Source: Latrodectus hesperus
Lineage: Eukaryota; Arthropoda; Arachnida; Araneae; Theridiidae
DNA: 64,000 nt
NCBI GenBank assembly: GCA_037975125.1
Contig: CM075853.1
Location: 58,019,591-58,083,590 of the forward strand
Direction: 5' to 3'
Both the position numbers and the translations under genes were made by a program. The notes beneath the pieces are model-generated. The model worked only from the letters and a program-made list of their open reading frames with translations. It did not search any database and was not told the DNA's origin. This document shows, piece by piece, positions 12,358 to 23,617 of the stretch. Positions within the stretch are counted from its first letter, which is position 1. Each line of letters begins with the position of its first letter.

Positions 12358-12855
12358 TTTAAAAATTCCAAAATATAACTATTTAGTATGTACAAAATTC
12401 TTTCATACATGCTTCCGAACTAAATCTTCGCAGATAGTTTAAGTTTCCCAAATACCTCTTTATCCTTCGGAATTCAACCACATTTCGAACGTGTCCCGGG
12501 TATCAATTTCAAAATAGGAAAACATTATCATTCCGTAAGTGTTATATTTGATGCGGCAGAAGGAAAAAGAATTTTATTTAAATAAAAAAGATTCACAAAC
12601 TATTTTCGCTGTGAAAACAAACAAGAATTTAGGGAAGTGGACATTTTACTGATTGTAGTCAAATTATTTGAGAGTACAGTTTTAAAACTAAATTAACTTT
12701 ATAACAAAATTGCTTCGAATTTATTCAAATAATCAATTTTGAGTTTGTTTCCTATGTTTTTCCTTCTTAAAGTACAAAATTAATTTTACTCAAATTTAGC
12801 TTTTAAAATAAAAGCTTGAAAAAAGCAATAAAAATATTTTTGTTGTTTCCTGTAC

Positions 12856-12891
12856 ATATAATAATAATAATAATAATAATATACATACATA

Positions 12892-12926
<35 letters not shown>

Positions 12927-12941
12927 ATATATATATATATA
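12856..12941. repeat. Compound microsatellite (AAT)n-(TATC)n-(TA)n
   Basis: Seven or so AAT units, a short TACA stretch, about nine TATC units and a TA run. It lies where the 3' end of the hAT relic should be, so repeat growth or deletion here may have removed that terminus. Confidence 0.9.
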
Positions 12942-12954
12942 AACTCTGGTTTTG

Positions 12955-14221
12955 ACTGTAATAAGTGTAACATTTCTTTTTCTATTGTTCTTAGAGATAA
13001 ATTGCTTAATATATCTGGCTCATTGTATTGCGTGCATAATTTTTTACTCTTTTCAATGCTAAAAATAATCGCTCCAACGAAGCAGTTGAAAATGGAACTG
13101 TAAAAATTAAATGTGCCAATTTATTTACTTCGCTTAGGGCATCTATCAAATAATTCAGCATTATATGCTGAATAAGTTTCGATAAATTAATTTCGTGGTA
13201 TGACTCACTACGATAAATGACGCATAATTCATTGGTTAGATTTATAAAATCTAAATCTTTTGTAAATGCGTTCTTTAATGAATTAAGGCATTCATCTGGA
13301 GATATTTATTTTGATATTTCTTAAAAACTAAAATTCAATAATTAAAAAAATTTGAGTGAATTTAATTTTTTTATGGATTCTAACTGACAATAAATAGTGT
13401 CCATTATTTCATAATATAAATTTTTAAAATGTTGGTCTACACTTGAGATTTATAAATTTACACGACGTTTTTTTAAATTTGGGGAACCATCTACAGAAAT
13501 AGTCTCTACATAAACTTCATCAAATGCAACAGGAGTTCGCATATTTTGAATCGCATCTTTTACTTCCTCTACTTTTTGACTAGAATATGGTATATCTAAG
13601 TTAGTTTTTTGTAAAATATCAAATAGAACATCAGTATAACATAAAACTTTGGCAAAAAATATTTAGGAGAAAATTACCGTTAAATTGTTCAAAAAACATG
13701 TCATAACTCTTTGCAATATTAATTGTATCGTTATTCCAGCCTTCTGGATTCTCAATAATATTTTCAAATTAATCAGATAGTCTTTCGCTTTTTATGGTAT
13801 TTACCAAACAAGATGAATAATTACAACGTGTTGTAGCTAATTTTGGAAATTTTCCTTTAATAATTTCATTTAAAACATAATATTATTTTGTAGACACTGA
13901 AAATTGAGGCTATGACAGAAATTGTTGCAAAAAATAATTTACAATCTTTTATAAACAATACAAATTGCGACAGAACTAAATTAAATATATGTGCGTAACA
14001 ATGCACAAACATAGCTTTTGGGAAAATGACTTTTTCTTTTTTATGCGTCCCATTCAACGCTCCTGCCATGACTGCCGCCCAAACGTAAATTTGAGCAATC
14101 AGTTTATTCTCACACCCCCAATTCAAAATCGTTTCTTGCACAACATTACACAAAGTTTCCGCTGAACGATCACCCCTAACATCTTTAAAAAACAAAATTC
14201 TTTCCACTGGTGCACTATAAT
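12955..14221 (-). pseudogene. hAT (ZMYM1-like) transposase, C-terminal part
   Basis: The 3' portion of a hAT-superfamily transposase, continuing the frame interrupted by the Tc1 element at 14224. Reading on the minus strand from the junction: APVERILFFKD, GDRSAETL, a block ending AAVMAGALNGTH, then FVHCYAHIFNLVLSQ. These are the RNase-H-fold motifs of hAT/ZMYM1-type proteins. In the AAVMAG block the family has a Tyr-Asp-Gly; here it reads Tyr-Val-Trp, so a catalytic Asp is lost. Below about 13860 the reading is broken by many stops and shifts. The C-terminal hAT dimerisation motif is clear near 13000-13110 (TVPFSTASLERLFLALKRVK), with one more frameshift after it. Confidence 0.85.
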
Positions 14222-14223
14222 TA

Positions 14224-15630
14224 CACTACTGGTCACTAAAATTGCTACACCAAGAAGGAATGCATATAATAGAACGATATTTATTGGACATATACATTAT
14301 AGTGGAAAGAACAATTGATTAGATTTACTGGAAATTAGGATGTATAGATCTTGAGAAATCAGTACCCAGAGCAGCCATCTCTTGCTGCAATAACAGCATT
14401 TATCCGCCTAGCCATGGAGTCAAACAGAGATTGTATGGCATGTACGGGGATCTCAGTCCATGCAGCTTCAACACTATGCCACAGTTTATCGACAGTAGTG
14501 GATGGTGAGTGATGGCGTGCCAATCGCTCAGCAACCATTGACCACACGTTCTCAATTGGTGACAGATCAGGAGAACGTGCTGGCCAGGGTAACAGTCGAA
14601 CCTGTTCTGTATCAAGGAAGTTCAGAACAGTACGGGCAACACGCGGTCGTGCATTATCCTGTTGAAACAAAGCATTAGGCAGGCCTCGAAGATAGGGTAG
14701 AGCCACGGGCCTTAACACATCGGAAATGTAACGGTTGCTGTTCAAAGTGCTGATAATGCGAACAAGAGGTGATCGAGACGAATATCCAATGGCACCCCAT
14801 ACCATCACTCCAGTAGATGGGCCATATGGCGATGTCCAATGCAAGCTGGCAATGCGCGTTCTCCACGATGCTTCCAAACACGGATGCGGCCATCATGGTC
14901 CTGTATACAGAACCGAGATTCATCTGTAAAGATGACGTGATGCCATTCCCGCGTCCAGGTTCGTCGCTGATCACACCATTGAAGGCGCTCCTGTCTGTGA
15001 CGCAGCGTCAATGGTAGCCGAAACCATGGTCGCCGTGCAGACAATCGATGCTGCTGCAAACGTTGTCGAACTGTTCGAGCAGAAATTTATTGTCTTGCAA
15101 ATGACTCCATTTTTCGACTCAGGGTTCGTGACGTGGCTGTACGATCCCTTGTGACCATGCGGATAAGATCTCTGTCTTCTCTGCTGTTAGTGATGGGGGG
15201 TCGCTGAGATCCTGCATGACGTTCCGTATGATTGTTCTGAACCCATCGATTCCATATTCTGCTACAGTCATGGGGTCTCGACCGATGCGAGCAGCAATAT
15301 TGTGGTACGATAAACCGCAATCCCAGTAGGCTATAATCCTTTCTCGATCAAAGTCAGACACGTGCTGATAGGCATTTCTTCTTCTTACACGAGGCATTAC
15401 AACAACTTTTTTTTGCCGAAAACAACGTTGAAACGGAAATTGAGTATGAGAAAATTGCTGTCAAATCTCTGGTTTTATACACATTGTAGATGTCGCTACT
15501 GTCGCCTGCTTTGCATGAATGCGCTGAAAATCTAATCATTTGCATATCACAGCAAGTTCTACCTGTCATGCAAATTTCACGTGTGTGGTGTGCCGCTTTC
15601 CTGGTGTAGCAATTTTAATGGCCAGTAGTG
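14224..15630 (-). mobile_element. Tc1 element (family A) inserted in the hAT relic
   Basis: A 1.4-kb Tc1 element. The ends read CACTACTGGTCACTAAAATT and, reverse-complemented, CACTACTGGCCATTAAAATT, both continuing GCTACACCA. TA flanks sit at 14222-14223 and 15631-15632. Removing the element and one TA joins two halves of the hAT reading frame without a gap. It carries one damaged transposase on the minus strand. Confidence 0.95.
14359..15397 (-). pseudogene. Tc1 transposase, broken
   Basis: A transposase of about 346 codons from ATG at 15397 (MPRVRRRNAYQ) to the stop at 14359-14361. The first 120 residues are the paired-type helix-turn-helix DNA-binding region (FDRERIIAYWDCGLSYHNIA). The catalytic domain has FTDESRF (Asp near 14924), FQQDNARP (Asp near 14658) and RSPDLSPIENVW (Glu near 14553), with 34 residues between the last two: a DD34E triad, intact. 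Lesions: a frameshift near 15270, an in-frame TAA at 15087-15089 and a frameshift near 14850. With only three lesions it is the least decayed transposase in the window, but still inactive. Confidence 0.92.
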
Positions 15631-15632
15631 TA

Positions 15633-16455
15633 TTAACATATCGTAGCACAACCGATAATTGCAATTTATGAGACATGTCAGATGTTTCATCCAGCATAAT
15701 AGCAACGAATGGCACGTTTCATTTACCTCATTTATAATTTCCGAAATTACAATATTTTTTAACGATGCAATAATATCATTTTGTATTCTATTAGAGGTTC
15801 CAGAAATACAGTTGCTGTTCTTAGATGGGTTGCTAAAAGGTCATCATATTTAGTAATTAAAGTTATTAATTTTATATAATTTCTTCGATTAAGAAAATTT
15901 ATATTCTCATAGTATCCGCGAAATGCATCTTCTTGTTTTGCTAAGTAACAAGCTACATCTATAAATCTCTTGAGAATATTTCTATTTATTGTTACTTTTT
16001 TATTGTGTTGAACAATCGACGAAGCCTTTTGTTGATCTAACATTAAATCTATCTTGACGATACCAAATGTTTTAATTGTATTACGGGATTTATGTAAGAT
16101 TATGTTTTTTCATGTTTCTTTGCAGCTTCATGAAGATGATTTAAATCACTGTAGCTTTGTTTCGTCCAAATATTCTAATCCTTTTCAATTACAGCAAAAA
16201 GTAAACATGGCTAACACAGTGCAGCTTATTCAAAACACTACAACCGGTTAACCATTTAAATTTTTTATACATAGAATTTTGAAAATGTTGTACACACTGT
16301 TGTCCTTTAATCTTAACGTTTTGTGATAGAATTATATCCGGCATCGGTCTACTTAATTTAACTATTTCGTTTTTTTGTAGTAACGTCTCATTTCAAAAAA
16401 GGATTTTTCAATAAATCTTTAATTATTGAGACATTTGAGCTCTCCACTCTAAAAT
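15633..16455 (-). pseudogene. hAT (ZMYM1-like) transposase, N-terminal part
   Basis: The 5' portion of the same hAT transposase, upstream of the Tc1 insertion. On the minus strand, in order: NVSIIKDLLKNPF (about 16440-16400), SRPMPDI, KKFKWLTGC (about 16240), then a degraded TTF-type zinc-finger region with WTK and YSDLNHLHEAAKKHEK (about 16170-16100). Next come the helical AFRGYYENINFLNRRNY segment (about 15940-15890) and LDETSDMSHKLQLSVVLRYV (15700-15640), holding the first catalytic Asp. Several frameshifts and stops interrupt it, for example near 16405, 16180 and 15720. It belongs to the zinc-finger MYM-type 1-like branch of hAT that is common in arthropods. Confidence 0.85.
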
Positions 16456-17613
16456 GGGTTATTTGTTATGAATATAAATTTAAAGAATACAATAAATAAA
16501 ATATTTACCTACGAGTAGTTAGGTATAACTATAAAAACAGCTAAACTTATGAGAATTCTAATAGCACTGAAGCAAAAAATCATGTCTTTTGTATTACGGC
16601 GCCTCATCTTTTGTGTTGCAGTGCCTCATCAGGATGCTCCTTGGTGCCTACAAACCGAAAGTCTATTTCACGTGTTGAAGATTTCACTGCACTCTGGCAC
16701 AACAGAACGAACTGTTTCTTGTTCGGTCAGTGGATTAAATTATGTTTGTTAAATTAATAAATATTTATTAAGTTAATAAATATAATTTTATCCACTTATT
16801 ATTCCACAATCGTAATTAATAATATTAATTGTTTTTAACATTTGGAAATCATATATTCTGCGAAAAACATCTTGACAATTTTAAAAATAAAACCAAGGAT
16901 AGCGTGTTACAGATATATCTTATATACTATTTGTAAGACACAATGAATGGTAAAATTTGGACCGTTCTGTTAAAATTCGTTTCTTTTTTTGTCTAACAAA
17001 ACAAAATTGTTTTTCAGCGAATTATTTCTATAAATATAATACATCACCGCAATTACTCTACCACTAGAATATTTCCCTTTATATTGATGAAATACTTCTT
17101 TTATATTTCCATGAACACAGAATCTTACAATGTATAAATTTAAACATTAACCGTCAGCAAAATCGTATGGCCAGTTAATCAGTTAAAGAACCAAAAGCGC
17201 TTCAGCACATAAGTTCCCGCTCTAATACAACGCTTAATAAACCGTACCTTCGGATGATTCTGAATGCCAAGTGCAGGAAAAATAGCTGCACTTGCCTCAG
17301 GGCTACAGTATGCTGTATTTCTCCAGTAGCCCATACACATATAAAGCGTGATTTTCTGTTAGTGCGCAGTGCGTACACATCAAAATTCCCTATGTTCGTT
17401 TGCTTTTGAACGCGCTATGTGGTGCAGCACCTAATACAGCACGGACTGCGGAATGCAAGCAAGCAAATCAACATAATATTTGAATATAATATAAATAATA
17501 TTTATTATATACCTTATAAAGATAGGTAGACATAGGGGCCGAAAATTATTGTCTCTCATAATTTTGCCAGGGTGTGCACTGCACACCCTGCGCATATGAA
17601 CCGCACGCCACTG
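16456..17613 (-). mobile_element. hAT 5' noncoding region and probable terminus
   Basis: Upstream of the hAT coding relic the DNA contains GC-richer patches (17200-17450 and 17530-17613). It ends, read on the minus strand, with CAGTGGCGTGCGGTTCAT starting at 17613. CAGTGGCG-type ends are typical of this hAT group. A 23-bp hairpin, CAGGGTGTGCA and its complement around one base (17568-17590), lies just inside. I could not find the partner terminus near 12950, so the match to this particular transposase rests on orientation and distance. Confidence 0.6.
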
Positions 17614-20600
17614 ATACATTCTTTCTTTGTCTTTCTATTGTCTAACAAATATATTGCATTTTTAGTTCTCTTCATATGATATTTCTATTCAAAATTACAT
17701 TTAAAATTCTTTCGCGATTTTAAATCGTAAAAGTATAAAAAGAAAATAAATCAATTACAGAATTTATCCATTCATAACTTAGAGATTGCTCTTCTATCAT
17801 CATTATACTAGGAAGAAAATATCGATACTTATTTACACTTTTTTGTTTATTTTCATGTCAGTATTAAATTACATTTTTGTGAGTATATATTAACATGAGA
17901 ATTTTTAAGTATTATAATAATATCGCCTTATTTTACATTTGCAAAATAGTACTCGTCTATGATCAACATTATTATTCCCATTTTTATTTTGGTTGCTTGT
18001 AACTTACAATATATTTCTACGCTTTTATATTATGATAAACATATCGGCACAGGCTGTGCTGTAAAGTGGAGAACAGCTTGCATTTTTTCATCCAGTAGTC
18101 ATAAATTAGGAAAAAATGTTGATTAGAAAACGTCCTTTTTGAGAGTAATTTTTTCTTAGAACAGAAACAAAATTATTTACATGATACACAAATCTCAATA
18201 ATATTTGTTTCGTATTTGTAAATTTTTTCTCATTTTTGTTTTTAAAGATTTTCCTATCTATTTTGTGTAGTTTTAAAATTATTTTAAAAGATTTTAAAGA
18301 TCTCATATATGATCTCAAATTAAAGTTTTAAATTATTTAAAATAAGTAGCGTTTTTGAATAATATTCCGAACATTAAATATTGTTAAAATATTATAAATA
18401 TGATGTCCAGTGCATAAAAATATTTTAAAATTTAATATTTAAAATGTTTTATAATACATTGAATATGTTGAGCACTTCAATAATCTAAATAATTTGAATG
18501 AAATATTAGTTTAAATCCTCAATAATATCTTGCATGACCAAAGCATGCAAAACTTACTTTTATTGAAAGATAATGTGTTGCTAGAAACCTAATTTTGTTA
18601 AAAATTTAAAATTACTTAAAGTTGGAATATGCTGTGTTTATTAAATGCTCTGATTTTAACAAACAAAATATTTTAAATAAAATAACACTATGTTTAAAAC
18701 CATAATTAAATATAATATAAAATATCATAATACAAAATAGTATAATTAACTGAAATATAATATATAATATTTAAAGTATGTTATTATCATGAATTTAACA
18801 ACTTGCATACCGAATATTCAATGAAAATGTAATTAATGTTAAATTTAGAAATGAAATTGTTAATTATTATTTTATTATAATATAAACGTAGACAATTATA
18901 GACTGTGTGTGGCCAAAATTCTTTAAAATTATTCAAAACTATCTATATAGTTATAAATAATTTTGAGGAACTTCGATTAGTAGATACTAAGATCTTAATT
19001 TGTGTAGGATATCAAAAAGCGATTATAGTGATTATTGAATTTTTCTGAGAAAATAAGTAGTCAATTTTATTTCATTGGATTGGTTTTGATCAATTTATGA
19101 TCAATTTGGCTCATTTCTTTTAATCTGTTGCATCAATCAGGCGGAAAATATTGGGGACACAAGAAGTGTTAATTATCCATCTTTGAAGTTTGAGTTCTAA
19201 TTCTTTTCACATTTAGAAAGTCAATTTTTCTCATCTTTCACCAATCCTTAATGCTTTTTGACACGAGTGTATGAAAGATGGAAGTTTAGATTTGGACTTT
19301 ATAGAATGACCAAAACGGCTTATAGGAATATTTATAAGAATACACGAGATCATTTCATTAAAAAAGAATTTTATTCATTTCTTTTACTTAACAAATTTCT
19401 CGAACGTTATTTAGAATTATCTTTTTTTGTTTTAACCCCTAATGAAATTTTGTTTCGCATTTCGTGAAAAATTTTATTCTTATTACTTTTTCCTTTGCTA
19501 ATATAAGAAAAAAAAACTTATAAAAATCAGTCGGTATTATACCATTAATATTACTTCAAACGTATTTAATAGTATTTAATTGTACAAATGTATGTAGATG
19601 TATGTGTGTGTACACATATTATATTTCCCTATTAAAATTGTCTCAGAAAAATATGATTTCTAAAATTAAAGTTTTATTGAGTCTCCAATTTGATTTAAAA
19701 TAAAAATACCTCAATATGTAAAGAAAAATTAAAGAAAAGATTCATGTTAGCAAACACTATTTGAAAATTTTAATTTTTATCGTAAAAATATACTTATATA
19801 AAATATAATTTTATAATAAAATATAATTATTTAAAACAAGTCTTTTTATAATTTATAGTTTTTTTGCAAAATTATTTTATGTTTTGATCAGATTTTATCA
19901 ATTCTTTTAAGATTCAAGATTTACAAATCGAGTTATGAGATTTAAATGCAAGAGAAAGTTTTAGACATTCAGTATTTTGCAATAAGAGGGAATTCTGTAC
20001 GATACCAAATGATTATTCGATTGATATCCTTAATCTCTTACATTGAAGAGTAAAGACAAGAAAAGTTTTATCTTTGAACTAAAAGAGATAAATCATATCT
20101 TTTATCATTCAGTAGAATGTTAAGTGAGTGATCTTTTAAACATTTGTGACATAGTTACCAAGTATTTAATATAATAAAATAGGCATAAGTGAAATATTCA
20201 AATAATATAGCATCATCATCAGATGCTAGGCTAAATTTTGATTACTTTATTATATGAACATGTATCGATTTACTATAAGCATTGCAATTCTATTTAGCCT
20301 ATGCTGTAATTGGAAAGGGATGTTCATCAATATTTTTGTTTTTAAATTTTAAGCAGAGAAAAGACATCCAAAATCGAGAAGAAAGATTGTGGTTATAAAG
20401 AGCAATCAGTAACATTAACTCTTATTTAGCAAAATCAATAATGCTTTTTTGGAGGGTTATCTCAGATGAATAACTATCATATCAATTTCGGTATTAGTTT
20501 GGTAAAACTTTTATACGAGTAAGTTTGAAACTTCCAAAACAATAATATCTTCCAGACAAAAGTTTCTGCATATTTTTCATTTTACCATTTAACATTTTAG

Positions 20601-23034
20601 TAATTAAACATATTGCAGATGATTGATTAGTTGGAAAGTCACATCGTAATAAATCCTGAATATTTCGCGATTGTAAATTTTCATACAGAAATTAATTGTT
20701 ACATGTCTTAATCAGCTGTATACACATTTTAAAAAGAATAACAAGTCTTGTTTTATTAGAGGAAATTTAGATCTTGAAGTCAAAGCACATACATGCATTA
20801 ACTAACAATGTTGAGATAAAAGAATATTGTAAAAATAAATTTCTAAGAAACTTCTGCAAGTAAATAAGAACATGTCATGGAGGGGAAATTGACTATAAAT
20901 ATTTCTTAATGCAGTTTTAATGAACCATTAAATATAATAGTAAAGAAGACTATCAAGTAGAAATAGTACATTAAGTTAAAAATCGAAAGTATTTTGTTAT
21001 TCTTATTAATTTCATAAACACAATCGTTTTTAATGTAACATGTTTACACACAAAAAAATTGCATTACATTTTGAAATGTATTTTCGTATTTTATGGGTAA
21101 AAATAGATCATTCATATCTTCAAAAACATGGCCAACGATAGGAATATATTATTGAAGCAAAATTTATTTGAGAAGATTAAATGAAGCCTATATAATGTTC
21201 AACTGAAGTCAAAAAAATTTACTTATATTAAATATGATACATTCCATTTCAATACTCTCAATACAATGACCGAGACAATGGTGGCAGACAAATGTTATGA
21301 ATGACAAAAATGACCTGTTAAACTAAAATTCCCAATAAAAATGATAATCAATTTTTGAATTTCCTTTGCAAAACAATTTAAATTTTTTGTACATATAATT
21401 ATAATACAAAATTTATCAGACATCGATTCTCACACATACTTCAGAAAATGGTTAGACATATATGCAAACTTAGAAACATAAATATACCAGAATTAAAGAA
21501 ATAACCTTTGTAGTGTTAAAATGAGAATTTTTTTTTAGCTTTCACCATTTAAAAATATTTTGGAATTATTAAATTTTTGTGTACCTAGAGTTCATTTACA
21601 TAATTACACATAAAATAGCAAATTTCGAAAACAAATAAGTTATTAAAATTAAACTTCCATTGACACAACAGCTTACAGCATTTTAATTAAAAAATTTGAG
21701 ATTTATGTTGAGAAAATTAGAATACGTGATACTGACATTACCAAATTTTTAAATTATAAGATGCATAAAATAAAAATATTCATATGTTTAAATTTAAGAA
21801 ATTTATAAAAATTACTTTGAGAAGTTTCAATAAGTGCATTAAAGTTTTAATTTAAATATTAAGTGATATAATGAGTATTATTCACGAAGGAAAATATTTC
21901 CATTTGGCTTCTTTCAGTCATTAATTTATGCTTCAAAAGTTTTAAAAGGATACTTTTCCTGTTTCGAACGTTTATTAAATGCGCATATAAAGTAAATAGA
22001 TAATCGAAATGTAATCCTTAATTATTACGCATGTTTTCCCCTATAATAAAATAATAATCTTTGCGATTTGGAATAATACTAATAAAGACATTTTATTTGT
22101 TTGGAAAGTAATCAAGATTTTACATAAATGTATTTTATAAAGTAAATATTTTGTTAATTAAAATTTAAATGCTAATGATTTCAAAGTAAACATTAATTTA
22201 TATCATGTAAACTCAGCTTGTAATAAGAAAAAATTAAGAAATATAATGAGAATTTTTTTAATGAAATTAAACAGACAATGGTTGTCAAAAACGTAATATT
22301 TATCATGGACAAATTATTAAATTTACAAATTTCTATTAAATATTTAATTCATTAACTAATGCAAATACTGTTTTAATCAAATAATACTTAATGCAATGGA
22401 TTTTAGAAAAATATTTAACTTGTCAGCTCAAATTTTTTCAGTTTCAGTTTTAATATTAAAGACAATAATTTGCTTTTATTCGCATTAAAAATATTTATTG
22501 CAAACACAACAAAATTGACCATCTATTTTTTTTAAAGATAAATCAAACATTTATATAATGCCGAAATAAATTTTAAGATAATAAAATATTCATATTTTGT
22601 GTATTATTTTTGATTCAATATTCAAAAAATAATTTGCTTTATTCGTCAATAGTGAAATTGGGAGTCTAAAATAATTTTATGCAGTTACTGTTATTTTCTT
22701 TGATGAAATATACTTTTATAAATTTAAAATAGGTTTTAAATAAACATTAAACTAGAGTAGAATTTTGCTTAAGTACTATTTGAAGAATAAATAAAATGTA
22801 GAAGCAAATTTAAAATTATATTCTGATTTTAATAATGAATTTTGTGAAAATTTTATTTCAAGATTCACAATTTTCACTGTTAAATGTGCTTGTTTTAGTA
22901 TGTATTTTGAAATTTTAATATAATCTTAGGAATAGGAATTATAGGCATTGGAATCTTTGAACTTTTATCACAGCTTTGATAATATTATTTTAATAAGACG
23001 GCCAATGGCTTATTATACTATAACATTATCGTGC
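17614..23034. other. AT-rich stretch without recognisable genes
   Basis: No transposon, RNA gene or coding family is recognised. The short open frames at 18106-18318 and 19258-19467 are Lys/Phe/Ile-rich and lack any motif. Composition is uniform apart from mononucleotide runs. Confidence 0.6.
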
Positions 23035-23275
23035 ACGTTCCTAATTCCTAAGCATGGATGTTCTTTTCTTTCTCTGTTTTTTTCTTGTCCTTTTCGATGG
23101 GATGATGAATAAATGTGGCTCACCCTATAAACGGGTTTGTGGTGAAGTGACGTGGTTAATCCTACTCATATCCGTGACTTGGTTCACAGGTGCCCACAGA
23201 ATAATGGCAAATATGTAGCAGTTTCTGGCCTTGTTATGGTGGAGGGTTTGTTACCTAGTGCAGGTCATAAAAATA
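23035..23275 (+). mobile_element. SINE-like fragment, related to the 35-kb SINE
   Basis: A GC-richer patch with a pyrimidine-rich section (TTTCTTGTCCTTTTCG), an ACCCTATAAACGGGT-like core and GGTTCACAGG further on, ending in an (AAT)n-like tail. Order and wording resemble the SINE at 35265-35490 (TTTTTGTCCTTTCC, ACCCTATAAACTGGT, GGTTCAC), but the two are considerably diverged. No tRNA head is clear. It is probably a degraded or sister-family SINE. Confidence 0.45.
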
Positions 23276-23617
23276 TAATAATAATAAAATCAAAACTGTT
23301 ATAAGAGAATAATGTATAAATGATTAACAACAAAATAAACGTTAACGTTTCTCATTTATAAATAACTTCTATCAATCATAATTTAGTTAATATAAATTAA
23401 TATAGTTTTACTAATTACATTATCGCATAAAACATTTTTTATATTTTTTCCCAAATGATTCTTATGTGCATCAGGCGTGAGACATTAAGTTATGTTGTGT
23501 CTTCAGAAAATAAGATTTATTTCTATAAAAGAACACAAATTTCAGTTTGGAGAAGTTCAATTTTATATTTTTATTTACAAAAACTATAAATTATGCCAAA
23601 AGGAATTAGTGAAACTA

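Noticed and set aside
12881..12888. ATACATAC as the partner of the 8-bp ATACATTC flank of the hAT end
   Set aside because: It lies in a microsatellite of similar words, so a 7 of 8 match is not informative.
16549..16752. A 67-codon plus-strand frame
   Set aside because: It lies in the hAT 5' region, antisense to it, with no domain.
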